64,000 bases of DNA from Trachythela sp. YZ-2020 (GCA_016169945.1 JADLSH010000231.1:2232001-2296000); one strand, 5' to 3'; numbered from the stretch's first letter, positions 1-12,307 are shown. The notes: generated by a model from the sequence alone, not told the origin. A program made the numbers and translations.

Positions 1-1640
1 CTTCCGCTTCTGTGCCGAAACCCTATCTTTCTTTGGCATTTAAAATATCTTTGAGAAACTGAATTAAACATTTATGTTGATGCATTGATGCTGTTGATTG
101 ATTTTGGCGCCTTTTTATTTAGTAACCGCGCTTGATTTCGTCTGGTTTTCGATCGTGGGTACGTCATGTTATATGCAATATAGTGAACGATAAATAACTA
201 ACAGAGACTTGAAGTCATGTTTGAAACAAGTCCATTATTCCATTGATTTACTAAGATAAGTAAAAATAGTATACCCAGAATTATGCGGTTATACCACAAT
301 ACAAATGCAATCTATTACCGGGTTTACATAAGTATTCTGTTTCTTTAAAATGAGGTCGTTAATCGTTATAAAGTTTTTGTAATTTTGTGCACCCGTTGCA
401 CCCCAGTTGTGCACCCGTAGTGCACCCGTAAAGTGGTAAAAACGAAAGGCAACGGGTGCAACTGCACCCGCTGCACCCGTGGTTCCGGCATCCCTGACAG
501 GGTGTATAAAAAACAAACCTTTCGAAATTAACTTCTTCTTAACCATAAGATTTTATACCCTTGGGAATTTAAAATGCCTTCTAATCGTATGAGTAGCATA
601 AAGTCTTGTACTTAAGAACAATATGTTAATTTCTTAGGAATCCACTGAGGTTTGTCAAATTCTTGGTCCATTAATTTTTTGGCGATTCCCAGCAAGCCTT
701 TCGCGCTCGTATTCGACTTTTCCGCTTTGCTCGGGGACAACCTTAATTGAAATAGCTGTATATTTATATATATCCTGTGAGGTCACTTCTGTGTAGATTA
801 TGGATAGTTTCAATATAATCTTTGGCTCTGCCATTCCACTTTGTACAATAAAAACCCCTTTTACAACACACACCAATTTGTATTAATGATAAATATAGAA
901 GAGAATATGAGATATATATTGCTATACGTGATCTCGATAGATTATGGGTAATTTGTGATACTTTAACTACGATATTATTTTGTCTCCACTATACCTATTC
1001 TGCCTGTTCCTATAGTATCAATTTTTTATCAATATTTATTCAAATAAACTTTCAGTTCTACTACAGATTACCAAATGATTACTCGCGACCGTGAAAACAT
1101 GATGACGTATTATTTCAGTTAATTTACTGTATTGACAGTACTGCAGACTGTACACTATAAGATTCCCTTTCACCCCTAGAATTTCACCCAATTTTCCAGA
1201 CACGTTTGTGGGGATCATCCATTTAGTACACACAAAACTAACGGGGGATCAGGCGGTCAAACATTTTGCAGTTTTTGCGTACGCCTATTATATTGTTTAT
1301 GTGCATGATATCACTTCTATGTTTCTCTGCACAGGATATACAGGGTGTATATAGCGAGTCCTCGCTTCAAATGTAAATTTTGAAAAGACTACTAGAGTAA
1401 AATGTTCACGTTTATATTCATTTCAAAGCGTAGCCATTCAGCTTTCTAACGGTGGGTTTCGTTTCAAATTTGAATGATTGGTTTGCGAATAATAATATTT
1501 TAAGTGATTGTGATTGGAGAATCTAAAATTTAAAACTTTTTGCAATGAATCATTACAACCAAACACCTATACGACTTTCCATGCACTACTTTAAGTACTA
1601 TTTACAAACTTTACATGCTATTTTTATTTGTCTAATTCTG
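1..1640. other. AT-rich stretch without a recognisable gene
   Basis: I see no protein family or RNA gene here. Positions 388-480 hold several short copies of the word GCACCCGT and its complement, which could fold locally. Near 1338 there is a lone ACAGGGTGTATA motif, the same terminal word that bounds inverted-repeat elements further along, but no partner end is visible. Open frames in this stretch are short and unlike known families. Confidence 0.5.
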
Positions 1641-1654
1641 TAATTTCTGCTCAA

Positions 1655-3800
1655 AACACCACATTTTGGCGACGAGGATTAAAAAGGAAGAACGCACATT
1701 TGACAGAAAACGGTACGAATTGGATCTGTAAACACTTTTTAACGAAACCATGGCCGTATGTTTATCGGGACTACCAGCACCGAAAGAATTTGATACTGTG
1801 GGCGAACCTGCCACACTACAACAAAGATGGACAGTTTGACGGAAGTGAATTCGAGCTCTTCTGTGAAATTCTGTGCCGCATCTGGGATAAAATATGCCAA
1901 GCGCGAGCAGCAACGTGCCTTGCTACTTCACCTCGCTGGCACTGGAATACGAGAAATATTTCGAAGTATACCCGACGAAAAAAATGGGAGGAAAAAGACT
2001 ACAAAAAAACTATGGACGCCCTAACAGAACACTTTCAACTGAAGAGAAACATCCCACAAACCCGCCAAACATTCCTTACTACCAAACCAAAACCAGGTGA
2101 GCGAATTAGCAATTTTGTAACCCGACTTCAAACCCTTGCTGAGCATTGCGATTATAATGATGAAAAAGATAACCAAATTCGTGATCGTACCCTGACATTT
2201 GTCACTGACAAACAGCTAAAAGCAAAGTTGTACCGAGACAATCTCACCTTAAGTCAGTTACTTGAAATTATTTCTAATTATCATGACAAAGATGCCCTAG
2301 TCCTTATCACTGCCAATCCTATAAATAGCATCCAGATCCCTCGAGTGCCATCAAAGAAATTTCAGGGACGGTGTCACAAATGCAACAAAGTTGGGTACTT
2401 GGCACTTGATTGCAGATGCACAAATTTTGACAAGCGAGTTCGAGATACGAACAGATCATAAACCCTTGATTACGGTCCTAGGACCAAATTCCAAACCCCC
2501 ATCTACTCGAATCGAACGGTGGCTCCTGTATCGATCTGCAGCAATTTCGCTATAAGGTGACACACATACAAGGAAAAGACAACTCTGCTGATGCCTTACG
2601 CCCCTTGCCAGTTGGTCCAACTCAATGATGGCGCAGAAACTAAAGTTTATGCATGCAGTCTAGCCAGCCAAGCCATACCATCTGCCCTAACTGGCAAAGA
2701 AGTTGAACTTGCTTCTGAAAGAGATCCTACCCTGAAGCTAGTCCGAGATGCAGTTACCAGTGGAGACTGGAGCCGTTTATCTGGTACAATGTACAAAGCT
2801 TTTCTGACGAAATCTGGGTTTTGGGACAGATCGTTATGCGGGGGAACCGTATGATTATGCCTGAAAGCCTGTGGAAACAGACAATGTCATTAGCGCACGA
2901 GGGACACCAAGGCATTACTCGCACGAAAGCATGACTACGAGAAAACGTATGGTGGCCGAACATGGAACAAAGCTTGCTATCAATGTCAACTAGTCGGACC
3001 ACGATCCAAACCAGAGCCCATACGATCCACGAAACTACCCGAAGGACCTTGGAACGACATTGCAGTTGACATCCTAGAAATTCCAGGTGGTAATCACCTC
3101 TTAGCAGTGATTGACAATTTCTCTCGATGGGCTGAAGTAGTGCTGGTTAAGAAGACTGATGCACAGCATATAATAACAGCAATGGAAGGTATATTTAGAA
3201 CACATGGCCTTCCACAAAGCATCCGAATAATTCGAATGTTTCTTGGAAAATCTTGGAATCAAACACAACGGAAAGGCATACCTTACTGGTCCCAGAGCAA
3301 TGGAGAAGTTGAGAAGTGCAACCAGACAATTCTGAAAGCCATCCGAATTGCAAATGTTAAAGGAACAAGCTGGAAAAATGCACTGGACAACTTTCTTTTT
3401 CAATATCGAACTACTCCCCATCCTACCACTGGTCTCTCACCAGCCAAACTCCTGATGGGCGGAACACTCCGTGACAAACTTCCCCGTGCAACAATTCCCG
3501 AGGACAGAGCAACTGAGACATAATGGCAACAACTCCTACGAGAAAGAGATGCTCTAAATAAACTCAAACAGAAAGAGTATGCAGACACATGAAGATCTGC
3601 GGAACATAGCATTATCGAGGAGGGTGATGAAGTGCTCCTAAAACAAACCCACGAAAACAAATTGGGCATAAATTTCGAACCAATGCCATACAAAGTCGTC
3701 TAGAAGGAAGGGAATGATGCCATATTAACAGAGAACAAGGAAGGATTTCGAAAGATGCGTAATGTTGCACATGTAAAAAATTTGGTAACATATCATTAAA
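1655..3800 (+). pseudogene. Decayed Ty3/gypsy-type LTR retrotransposon (gag and integrase remnants)
   Basis: A TTTGGCGACGAGG motif at about 1665, resembling the primer-binding region of Mag-like Ty3 elements, precedes an ATG at 1750 that starts a gag-like reading. The gag part is broken over several frames and ends near 2460 with a zinc knuckle of the form CX2CX4YX4C, where the expected His is Tyr. Reverse transcriptase and RNase H are missing. The sequence resumes at about 2530 with the linker before integrase, an H/C zinc-binding remnant (about 2890-2990), and the integrase core (IDNFSRWAEVV at 3107, NGEVEKCNQ at 3300, YRTTPHPTTG at 3410). The region around the second catalytic Asp is scrambled and there are frameshifts and an internal deletion, so the copy is dead. 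Matching LTRs were not found. Confidence 0.8.
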
Positions 3801-4055
3801 TCAGTTCAGGGTTCTAATCAGAGACAGAAATACTTGATAGTAAAACTTGCATGCATGTTTAGACGTCTTTTCCTATATCTTAATACTGTTTGTCTTTGTA
3901 AATAGTTTTTATATTTGTTTTCGTTTCGTTTTGTTTTGCTTTATTTTATTCTATGAACTAATTTAGCAATTGTATATACAAAGTACGGCTCCTTGGAAAG
4001 CATTCTTTTTAGGCTGAAGGGCTACCGTATGTAAATAAGTTTAAATAATAATCTT
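3801..4055. other. Possible 3' remnant of the Ty3-type element
   Basis: AT- and T-rich sequence between the integrase end and the 9-bp repeat array. It may hold a decayed 3' LTR, but no copy exists upstream of the gag remnant to confirm it. Confidence 0.25.
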
Positions 4056-4870
4056 GTGGTGGTGGTGTTGTTGTTGGTGTTGTTGGTGTTGTTGGTGTTG
4101 TTGGTGTTGTTGGTGTTGTTGGTGTTGTTGGTGTTGTTGGTGCTGTTGGTGCTGTTGGTGCTGTTGGTGCTGTTGGTGCTGTTGGTGCTGTTGGTGCTGT
4201 TGGTGCTGTTGGTGCTGTTGGTGCTGGTGCTGTTGGTGCTGTTGGTGCTGTTAGTGCTGTTGCGCTGCTGGTGCTGTTGGTGCCGTTGGTGCTGCTGGTG
4301 CTGTTGGTGCTGTTGGTGCTGCTGGTGCTGTTGGTGTTGCTGGTGCTGTTGGTAGTTGCTGGTGCTGTTGGCGGTTGCTGGTGCTGCTGGTGGTTGTTGG
4401 TGCTGTTGGTGCTGTTGGTGCTGCTGGTGCTGTTGGTGCTGTTGGTGCTGTTGGTGCTGTTGGTGCTGTTGGTGCTGTTGGTGCTGTTGGTGCTGTTGGT
4501 GCTGTTGGTGCTGTTGGTGCTGTTGGTGCTGTTGGTGTTGTTGGTGTTGTTGGTGTTGTTGGTGTTGTTGGTGTTGTTGGTGTTGTTGGTGTTGTTGGTG
4601 TTGTTGGTGTTGTTGGTGTTGTTGGTGTTGTTGGTGTTGTTGGTGTTGTTGGTGTTGTTGGTGTTGTTGGTGTTGTTGGTGTTGTTGGTGTTGTTGGTGG
4701 TGGTGTTGGTGGTGTTGGTGGTGTTGGTGGTGTTGGTGGTGTTGGTGGTGTTGGTGGTGGTGTTGGTGGTGTTGGTGGTGTTGGTGGTGTTGGTGGTGTT
4801 GGTGGTGTTGGTGGTGTTGGTGGTGGTGTTGGTGGTGTTGGTGGTGTTGGTGGTGTTGGTGGTGTTGGTT
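4056..4870. repeat. 9-bp tandem repeat array (GGTGNTGTT), about 90 copies
   Basis: About 815 bp of a 9-bp unit. The unit is blocked rather than random: GGTGTTGTT at 4069-4140, GGTGCTGTT at about 4141-4520 (with a scrambled zone at 4255-4400), GGTGTTGTT again at about 4521-4695, then GGTGGTGTT to 4870, with periodic GGTGGTGGT interruptions. All six frames are open through much of it (poly-WCC, poly-VLL, poly-HQQ, poly-TPP and so on), which is a consequence of the repeat and not evidence of coding. Confidence 0.97.
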
Positions 4871-5094
4871 TGAAAGGCAAAACAAAATGGCTTCTTGTAA
4901 ACTTGCCTTTACAAACGAAGAGAAAATGTCCAAATTATTGTCACAAAACCATCTTCAACAAGTATTTATTTGGTATTATATTGGATTCGGCTTACGCATG
5001 ACATTTTTCTACTTTTCTCTACTAGCAGGATTGAGCTAATATCCTGCTAGTAGAGAACCAATCAGATTGCAGAATACCTCATATCCAGAGCTTG

Positions 5095-5205
5095 TGTATA
5101 TAATAACAAGAATTATTCAGACCTCGGTCAATGTTATCCGCCTCAGCTTCGCTTCGGCAGATAACATTGACCTCGGTCTGAATAATTCCTGATATCATGT
5201 TCAGT
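5095..5205. repeat. Short palindromic element
   Basis: GAATTATTCAGACCTCGG and GGATAACATTGACCGAGG type arms face each other around a CTTCGCTTCGG centre. A related word set (AGCGAAGCTGAGGTGGATAA) occurs at 42430-42455, and a CAATAATTGTTT word follows here, at 8720 and at 42495. It looks like a dispersed foldback element family. Confidence 0.6.
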
Positions 5206-5299
5206 CTCATCCAATAATTGTTTATTACTTTTAAACATGGCTTCAAATGTGAACTGTACAGTAAATAGTACATCCGGCAAAATCTGCCACGGTTATCGA

Positions 5300-6285
5300 T
5301 TAGGCTTCATGCAAATGAAAAGTTCGCTAAAGGAGTAAAGCCGTGTTACGCGATGCGATTTTTTCTGCAATTTGCAACGCAAGGGAAGAGTCGTGAAAAT
5401 TTTTTATTTGTCAGTAAGTCAGTTCAAATACTGTATAGTGTTTACGACAAAGCCATTTGAACAGAAGAAGAATTCATGGCGTAATGTGTTCTTTCTATGT
5501 CTAACATTGTCAGTTGTAAAATTGGAGTCACAACCTTGCTAACATGCAAAATTAAAGCAGTAGTTTATAAGACACATTTAAAAGACTACCCTTATCATCT
5601 GTGCATGAATTCTTGCAGGTATGGATATAGATTTTTGATATCAAGTGGGCTTTATGGCCGCGCTTCACACGTTTAACCATGCATGCCTCGAACGACAGGA
5701 AGTTGTTATTGTATTATTATACTCTCACATTCTCTCACATACAATTGACCAATCATAAGTCCTTAATAAAGTCACGTCCCTGTCCGATAATTACGATGTA
5801 GGACAGGTACCTATTGGGCAATAGCTTATCGCCGCTTTTTTCTTGTTTATCTCACCTTTTTACATATTTTGTTAATTTTAAACACAAAACAAACGGTATG
5901 GCGAAGTAAAGTAAAGCAAAGAAAAGGATTTGGAAAATTAAAGTCGTTTCTTTTATCAGTTTTGTTTAAAAATAAAGCGCGGGAAAACTTGTCTTTAAAA
6001 TTCATTTGTATACAACAGGTCAAAAGGTCAGTATATGAGTTCTTTTTCTGATTATAATTAGGTCGAACCGTCTTAAAAAGACTGAAAGATAGTTAGTTTT
6101 ATTAGGGCACACTTTTGCTTTCTTTAAAACTTGATTATTCACTTTTTGTTTTGGTAATTTTAATAAGCAAAATCCCTGTACTTTGTAGTTTTATCGCATT
6201 GTTGTTGTATTCTCGCTTACAAATAAGGTGTTTTATGTTATAAATGTTTCGGTTCGATATAATAAAACACCAATTGGATTCGTCC
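5300..6285. other. AT-rich intergenic stretch
   Basis: No gene or clear element recognised. Short open frames at 5869-6051 and around 6228 are unlike known families. Confidence 0.4.
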
Positions 6286-6440
6286 AGCAATTTGTGAACA
6301 ACCGTGTTAACAAGTTGTCAACAGGCCCCAAACAAGCAGTGCGAACACATCCTGATAACAAATTGTTGAAACAGCATTGGTCCAAGTCTGCTGCAGGTTT
6401 TTTACAACTTCTGCATTTTTACCCGTACAAGATGGCTTAT
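6286..6440. repeat. AACAAGTTGT-rich dispersed repeat
   Basis: Contains GCAGTGCGAACACATCCTGA followed by a TTGTTGAA word. The same stretch occurs in inverted orientation at 12430-12468, inside a longer block rich in CAACAAGCTTGT words. The two copies lie just outside the two ends of the interrupted LINE. Confidence 0.6.
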
Positions 6441-7024
6441 TATAATGCTTGTATGAATAAAACTATTTATATATGATGGAAAAGCTAGGATATCAAAACT
6501 CTCGAAACAGTCCGGCTGATATGAATGGTCTCTTAGAATGTTTAAGGATATGAGTTGAGAGGATACGAGAGGGGAACTGCATGAAGCATAAATAAATCAA
6601 ATTGGTTACCTCATTACCTAAAATATTGCAGGATGATCTTGCGTCTGCGATTTCCCCATTTCCTAATTCCACCTGAACATTTTATAAAATAGTATTTTTA
6701 ATTTATACCAAATGCATGCAAAGCGCATGCGCACTTTTGGCGTCTACCGGTACACACGTAAAAACGCACAACTTGTAACAAACCTGCAGCAAACTTGTAG
6801 CAAGTCAATCAATCAATCAATCAATCAATCAAGCTTTTATTAAAAAGTAAAATACATTAGCGTAACATGGTATCCTTTCATAATTATGCTCTTCCAAGGA
6901 GCCATGTTAAAAATACAAGAAAAAGGAAAGAAACAATTAAAGGAGATTAAATTGCATACCTATCGACATATTTACAACTGCTTAATATTAAATTTGAAAA
7001 TTAGAAAGTGTATTTTAAAGGACT

Positions 7025-7297
7025 TTATTGAATTGAAGCCTTATTTCTTATTTCATCTGGAAGATTATTCCATATAATTGCTCCACGGTAGCTGAAGCTT
7101 CTTTTGCCGGCCTCTATCTTGGGTCTGGGAGTGAAAATATTGTACGAACTACCTCTTAGATTATGAGAGTGAACTTTGTGAGGTAGGTTCGAAAATAGTA
7201 TTAAGCTCGTTAGGATATAAATTATTGACTGCTTTGTAGACACTAGTTGCGAGCTGTTTGGCATGACGTTGGTCAAGAGAATCCCAACCAAGGCCAT
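7025..7297 (-). pseudogene. LINE post-RT C-terminal fragment
   Basis: The frame contains SYRGAIIWNNLPDEIRN, the conserved 'W N x L P' motif near the end of CR1/L2-type LINE proteins. It is the 3' coding end of the interrupted LINE on this strand and is out of frame with the RT upstream of it. Confidence 0.8.
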
Positions 7298-7592
7298 GTA
7301 GAAAAGGTTATTATCCTACCTGCCCTGTTTTGTAGTTTTTGGAGTTTGTTGGAAAGTGTTTTACCAAGGCAACCCCATACCTCACTACAATAATCTAAAT
7401 AGAGCAACACTAAAGCCTTATACATTAAGATCAATATGCATTGGAGCACAAAGTTGCGAATCCGTTAAGGCCCCCAGACTGGCACTTATCTTTTTACAAA
7501 TAGTATCAATATGAACCGGCCAATTTAATAATAATTCAGGTTTTTTAACCTTACTTGGCTTCCTAGAATCAAATACTTTGTCTTTTTTACAT

Positions 7593-8640
7593 TCAAGGTA
7601 AGCTTACAGGTGTATTAGCTCGTAGCCACATTTGAACCATCCTGAGTTCGCTAGTTAGTTTAAGCTCTAATAATTTTGGATCTTTAGAACAAATAGTTAG
7701 ACATGTATCATCGGCATACATCATAAGAGATGAGGAAGTTAGGCAGGCTTGGAGATCATTGATATAAATTATAAACAGTAGGGGCCAGATCACTGACCCA
7801 GGAAACCCACATATAACAGACAACAAGCTTGACAGAGTGCCATTAATGCTTGTACATTGTTTGCGACCACGATCTAAACCAATTGATAGAATTAGGATCT
7901 ACATCATACAATTCTAGCTTCTTTAATAATATTGGATGGTTCACGGTATCGAAAGCCTTCTTCAAGTCTAATAGTAGAACTCCATTAAGTAAACCTTTAT
8001 CAATATTCTGGTACCAATTGTTGGTGGATATTAGAAGAGTTGAAAGTGTTGAGTGTAGTGGTCTAAATCCATGTTGGGAATTAACCAGTAGATTATTATC
8101 AATTAGATATCCATAAAACTGGGGAAAAACGATCTTTTCAATTATTTTGCTGACAATCGGTAAAACAGATATTGGTCTATAATTATCAGGATCAGATTTG
8201 GAATCTTGTTTATGTATTGGCATGACCCTAGCTATTTTCCAATCATTTGGGAATATCCCACATCTAACGGATAAATTTATAATATGAGTCAAGGAAGAAG
8301 AAACAATTGGCGAAGCTTCCTTTAATAGCCTACAAGATATCTCATCCAAACCCGTAGATTTATTTACAGAAAGCGATTGGGTCCAGCTATATACAGTTGT
8401 ATTATTCGTCTCTGTGAGAGAGAAACGATTATGTGTAGGGGTAATGTATTCTTCAAATTGAGAGCTTGAGGAGGGAACATCGTTAACTAATTTTCGTCCA
8501 ATTTGCGTAAAGTGGTCATTAAGAGCATTGCTAATCTCATTTGGAGAAGTGTAATTGCATTCACCAACGTTAATGCTGCCGCTGATTGCCTTAGTATCGT
8601 ATTTTTACCCAATACATAATTTCATTCACACATTTCCATG
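7593..8640 (-). pseudogene. LINE reverse transcriptase, frameshifted
   Basis: The reading from about 8640 to 7843 has a pre-RT linker, DNYRPISVLPIVSKI (RT motif 1), GFRPLHST and LLLDLKKAFDTV (motif A with the first catalytic Asp). After a frameshift near 7840 the frame at 7826-7593 carries MMYADDTCL (motif C, the second and third catalytic Asp) and downstream helices. It belongs to the CR1/L2/Rex-like group of non-LTR RTs. The open stretch just before it (about 8580-8350) encodes the expected linker leading to DEISCRLLKEAS. The break makes it non-functional. Confidence 0.88.
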
Positions 8641-8649
8641 TGTTTTTAA

Positions 8650-9050
8650 TGTTACCAAAAAAAATTCAATTATCGAATGAGGTCGAAACCTCGGCCTTAA
8701 TAAATCCTCATATCCTGCGAGAACCGAATTCAATAATTGTTTTATTATTTATTTGTAAATATTTCGGACTCAGGCGAACCTTTCCTTTGAGGAAGCCATT
8801 TGTATTTTCCCGCTTTTGGCATAAGCCGCATAAATTAGCGTGACGTCATAGCGTGTTACATTGTTTTTCAATATACCACGAAATTACGTCAAACGTGGTA
8901 TATTTGTTTTCAATATTCCACGGTGATGTCATAACTCCAAATTTGGGCAGCTACCGAGCTGATATGACGATTTTACCGACAGCTCTTAGCCAATCAAAAC
9001 TCTTGAATTATTTTCAATAAATAATAATAACCATTATTCGTGCACTTCTA
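8650..9050. mobile_element. Short insertion inside the LINE linker
   Basis: LINE coding homology stops at about 8640 and resumes at about 9055. The intervening 400 bp has CAATAATTGTTTTATTATT and inverted words (ATATACCACG / CGTGGTATAT at 8871-8912). It is probably a non-autonomous DNA element, but I cannot define its exact ends. Confidence 0.5.
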
Positions 9051-9371
9051 TAGTTGGACCAGTTATCCTCGGTTTTATGCTTACTTGCAATTATTTTCAA
9101 TCGGTCCCTCTCAAACATTAATTTCTTAAAACTCTGGGGTTAACCAAGGAGAGTACTTATTTCGGATTTTCCTACTCCGTTTGGGAGCATGAATATCTAA
9201 GCATCCCAAGCAAGACTTGGATCATTTTCATACTCCTCAATGATGTGCCAAGGAGCTAAACTGAGATCGTATCTAAACGAGTTAGCATTCAAACTCTAAA
9301 TGGTCTGCTATTAATTATCCTAGGACTCTTTTTAGGAACAGATAAAAGTTTACGAAATCGAATTGCATATA

Positions 9372-10138
9372 CAGGGTGTCCCAAAAAAACCCAAACCCCA
9401 CTACATTTTGTAGAATTACTATGTTAGCGTTAATGGATGTTTCAGGTTTTTATATTGGATGGAATAACTATTATATCATGCCAATACATTGATATTTGAC
9501 TAATCAAAATAATCAAGCATTTGCCTTCTAGAGTCACTTAAGGTGGCGACACCAATTTTGCATCCCGTCCAAATTATGAAAATTTGGTTAAAAGTATTTC
9601 ATTATTTTTAGGACGATTTTTAAAGATAAGACCTACTTATCATCTCTAAAACTAATTATTTGTGGTCCGTATTATCAAAGATTTTGTTTCATGTAAAAAT
9701 TAGTAAAAAGGAGTCGAAACCCTGGTGATGGGGAAAATGCCTAGAATTTGCTGTTTTCCATTCATTTTGTCTCAAAACAGAAAATTCAGTGCATTTTCCT
9801 CATTCTTCATTAGTTTTTACAATTAATGAATTCTCAATGTTAGCGACAACAAATTATGAGTTTCAGAGTAGAGAGGTAGCCATTTCCTTTAAAAATCCAT
9901 TCTAAAAGTTTTGAAATATGGTTAACCTAATTTCCATAATTTGGACAAGTTGCAATATTGGTGTCGCCACCTTAAGTGATTCTAGAAGGCAAAAGGTTAG
10001 TTATTTTGATCAGACAAATACCAATGAATTGACATGATACGCTTGTTATTCAATCCAGTGCAAAATTTTCTATCTTCCATCAAAGCTAACAAAGTAATAG
10101 CACAAAATATGATGGGGGAGATTTTTTGGGACACCCTG
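9372..10138. mobile_element. CAGGGTGTCCC foldback element inserted in the LINE (TA target site)
   Basis: The element begins CAGGGTGTCCCAAAAAA at 9372, ends TTTTTTGGGACACCCTG at 10138 and is flanked by TA on both sides. The arms are long: a stretch around 9520-9590 (CTAGAGTCACTTAAGGTGG) returns inverted at about 9960-9990. No transposase is visible, so it is non-autonomous. TA duplication and these termini fit a Tc1/mariner-like mover. It separates the endonuclease from the linker of the LINE and so is younger than it. Confidence 0.85.
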
Positions 10139-10144
10139 TATATG

Positions 10145-10560
10145 GTCACTAATGCCAATGTGGCAAACTCCAGATTTCACATAGGTTGTTGGATTATTAA
10201 TAATAAATAAATCAATTGAAGAAGACGTACGTTGAGTTATTCGAGTAGGCTCTTTAATAAGTTGATGATACTGGTATAAATTGCATAGATCCAGGAAATG
10301 CTTTGTAAGTGCACTAAATGGAGAAGCACCTACATCACAGTTAAAATCACCTACAATATTAACTTCCATATCCAATACTTCTAGCTTCTTAATTAATTTA
10401 TTCATAATGTTAGTGGTTGTTGACGGAGGTCTGTACCAAGTACAAACGATAAATGGTTTGGACTTTGGATTTTGTACTTTAATAAACAAAACCACTCAAG
10501 TGGATCTTGAGCTAGATCATGCATACGCTCATAATTAATAACATCTCTTCATTAACATTC
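10145..10560 (-). pseudogene. LINE APE-type endonuclease fragment
   Basis: The frame ending at 10150 shows CTWYRPPS, NIVGDFNCDV (the catalytic Asp/Asn motif), SSSIDLFIINN and GISDH (catalytic Asp-His), in the order of the AP-endonuclease domain of CR1/L2 LINEs. Only the C-terminal half is present. The N-terminal half would lie where the CAGGGTGTCCC elements sit at 10569-11339. The frame runs on into the neighbouring insertion after SDH. Confidence 0.85.
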
Positions 10561-10568
10561 AAATTAGC

Positions 10569-10716
10569 ATGTTAATTCAAGCAACCTATTGTAGTTCTTT
10601 GAAATTCATTATCGCTTTTGAACTACGAATGCGTAAAAACACACAGTTTTATACACATGGGATATTGAATACAATAGGTTGCTTGAATTAACATGCCTTT
10701 TTTTTGGGACACCCTG
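10569..10716. mobile_element. Truncated CAGGGTGTCCC element
   Basis: Inner inverted repeats GCATGTTAATTCAAGCAACC (10568) and its complement (10680-10696) are present, but only the right end has the outer GGGACACCCTG terminus. The left terminus is missing. It abuts the next element with one shared TA (10717-10718). Confidence 0.65.
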
Positions 10717-10718
10717 TA

Positions 10719-11339
10719 CAGGGTGTCCCAAAAAAAAGTGACACTATAGAAATTATCTCATTGTTCTTAAACCGCTCTTAAACGCGCGTGATTACACACC
10801 TGGGAATTTAATGAAATTGTATTTACATTTAAGCATTTTAAAACGGTTTCGCTTCGTCCAAATATTCTAACGCCCGAATCAAGCAAAACGATTACACTAG
10901 TAAACGGTTTGCTTTTTATTTTACACGTAACAACAATTGATTAAATTAATGTTTAAGCTATGGGCCGTACCATTCAACATGTCCCCCATTTCTTTCGAGA
11001 CAAAGAATGGTTCCCTTTGCATTCCGCGCATCACATTTCGAATCATTTCAGGCTGCTGCCGTAAAGCGTTGAATTCCTCGATTATTGCACTGCGGTTACA
11101 TTCGGTATTAGGGTAAATTGTGTCACAACAAATACTCGTTGCTCTGTAGTCAATTGAACCATTATTGTTACTCCAACTGGTCGTATGATTTACATGTAAT
11201 TTGATTTTTATGGTAATAGGAGCTATTTTAATTCCAGAAGCAGAAGTTTATGCACTTGTGGGTTTAGCATAGTGCTCAGGCATTCAAATTATAACAATAG
11301 GATAATTTCTATAGTGTCACTTTTTTTTGGGACACCCTG
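10719..11339. mobile_element. CAGGGTGTCCC element, second full copy (TA target site)
   Basis: It starts CAGGGTGTCCCAAAAAAAAG and ends in the exact complement, followed inward by GTGACACTATAGAAATTAT arms. TA flanks both ends. It is 621 bp with no transposase. The termini match the element at 9372-10138, though the interiors differ, so several non-autonomous families share one set of ends. Confidence 0.85.
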
Positions 11340-11606
11340 TAGAGTGCAACACCTCAAGATACTAGATTATTTGATAATGATGCATATTAGCATAATTTTG
11401 TGTTGTATTAAAATCATTAGGCAAATTGGGCGTATTGAAATTATTATTTGTTTGAGGTGCCACAGGGGTACTGGAATCTTCAATCAAAGGCGAATTAATC
11501 GCGAATTAATCATGAACGGTCTCGTCTATTGTTAACACGTTGAATTTATTATCTAATTCAATTGTTTGACTATCATTAACAGGTATTTTTTAGACAAATT
11601 TGTTCT

Positions 11607-12307
11607 TTAGGGACAAGGATCTGATTGAAGTAGTCTAATCGCTGTTAAAAGGCTTAATCTTTCGTTTTCCATATCTTTGATTTTGGTATTTAGGTCCGAC
11701 AATATACAAGTTAAATTCGTATTTCTTTCGCGAAGAAGCTTATTCTCCCTATCAAGGTCCTCGATTTGTTGCTTGAAATGTTCAGCTCTTTCAGCATAAC
11801 ATTTCTGCTTGAAATCACTGAATTCAGCGCTAAGTCGAGCAATTGTCTCAGAATCAGATCGGAATTGATTTACTTTAAAAGCTAAAGAGTCTACCTGTGA
11901 TTTTATAGTTTGAACAATTTCTTCCAAAGGTTGACGATGAAGTTTGCTCGGATCCCTTTCTGTCTGCGTTCCCAACTGACCATCATTACTGCAGCTATCA
12001 CCGACAATACTCTCTTCTTCCCCACTATCACTATCAGACGATCGATCTTCTTGCATCAAGCAGCTCAGATTCTCACTAATATCTTTCTCGGTTTTGTACT
12101 GTCCGCAGCAGATAGTAATTCCGATTGAAATGCTTTGGCTTTCGCTCCCGTGATAGTTATATTTCCCGATGAGGAATACCAACGAAGTGACACGTCGTCG
12201 TTTTCGAATAATTTACAATCACCACCGGGCGAAGTCCACCTACCAATTGGTAGTTCAATACTGTTGATAAACTCTTTAAAATCTTCAAAAGTACCGGTCC
12301 ATCTCAC
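11607..12307 (-). pseudogene. LINE ORF1-like protein, frameshifted
   Basis: The first part (12307-12065) reads RWTGTFEDFKEF, PIGRWTSPGGDCKLFE, DDVSLRWYSSSGNITITG, a compact fold I associate with ORF1-like reading frames of cnidarian LINEs but cannot name. A shift near 12080 moves to the frame at 12060-11607, an acidic-serine stretch followed by a predicted coiled coil (heptad-like KQQIEDLDRENKLLRERN to KIKDMENERLSLL). Coiled coils are common in LINE ORF1 proteins and help trimerise the RNA-binding particle. Its place upstream of the endonuclease supports the call. Confidence 0.55.

Noticed and set aside
4022..5039. Long open frames through the GGTGNTGTT array on both strands
   Set aside because: A 9-bp repeat without stops opens all frames at once; no start context, splice sites or unique protein sequence supports coding.
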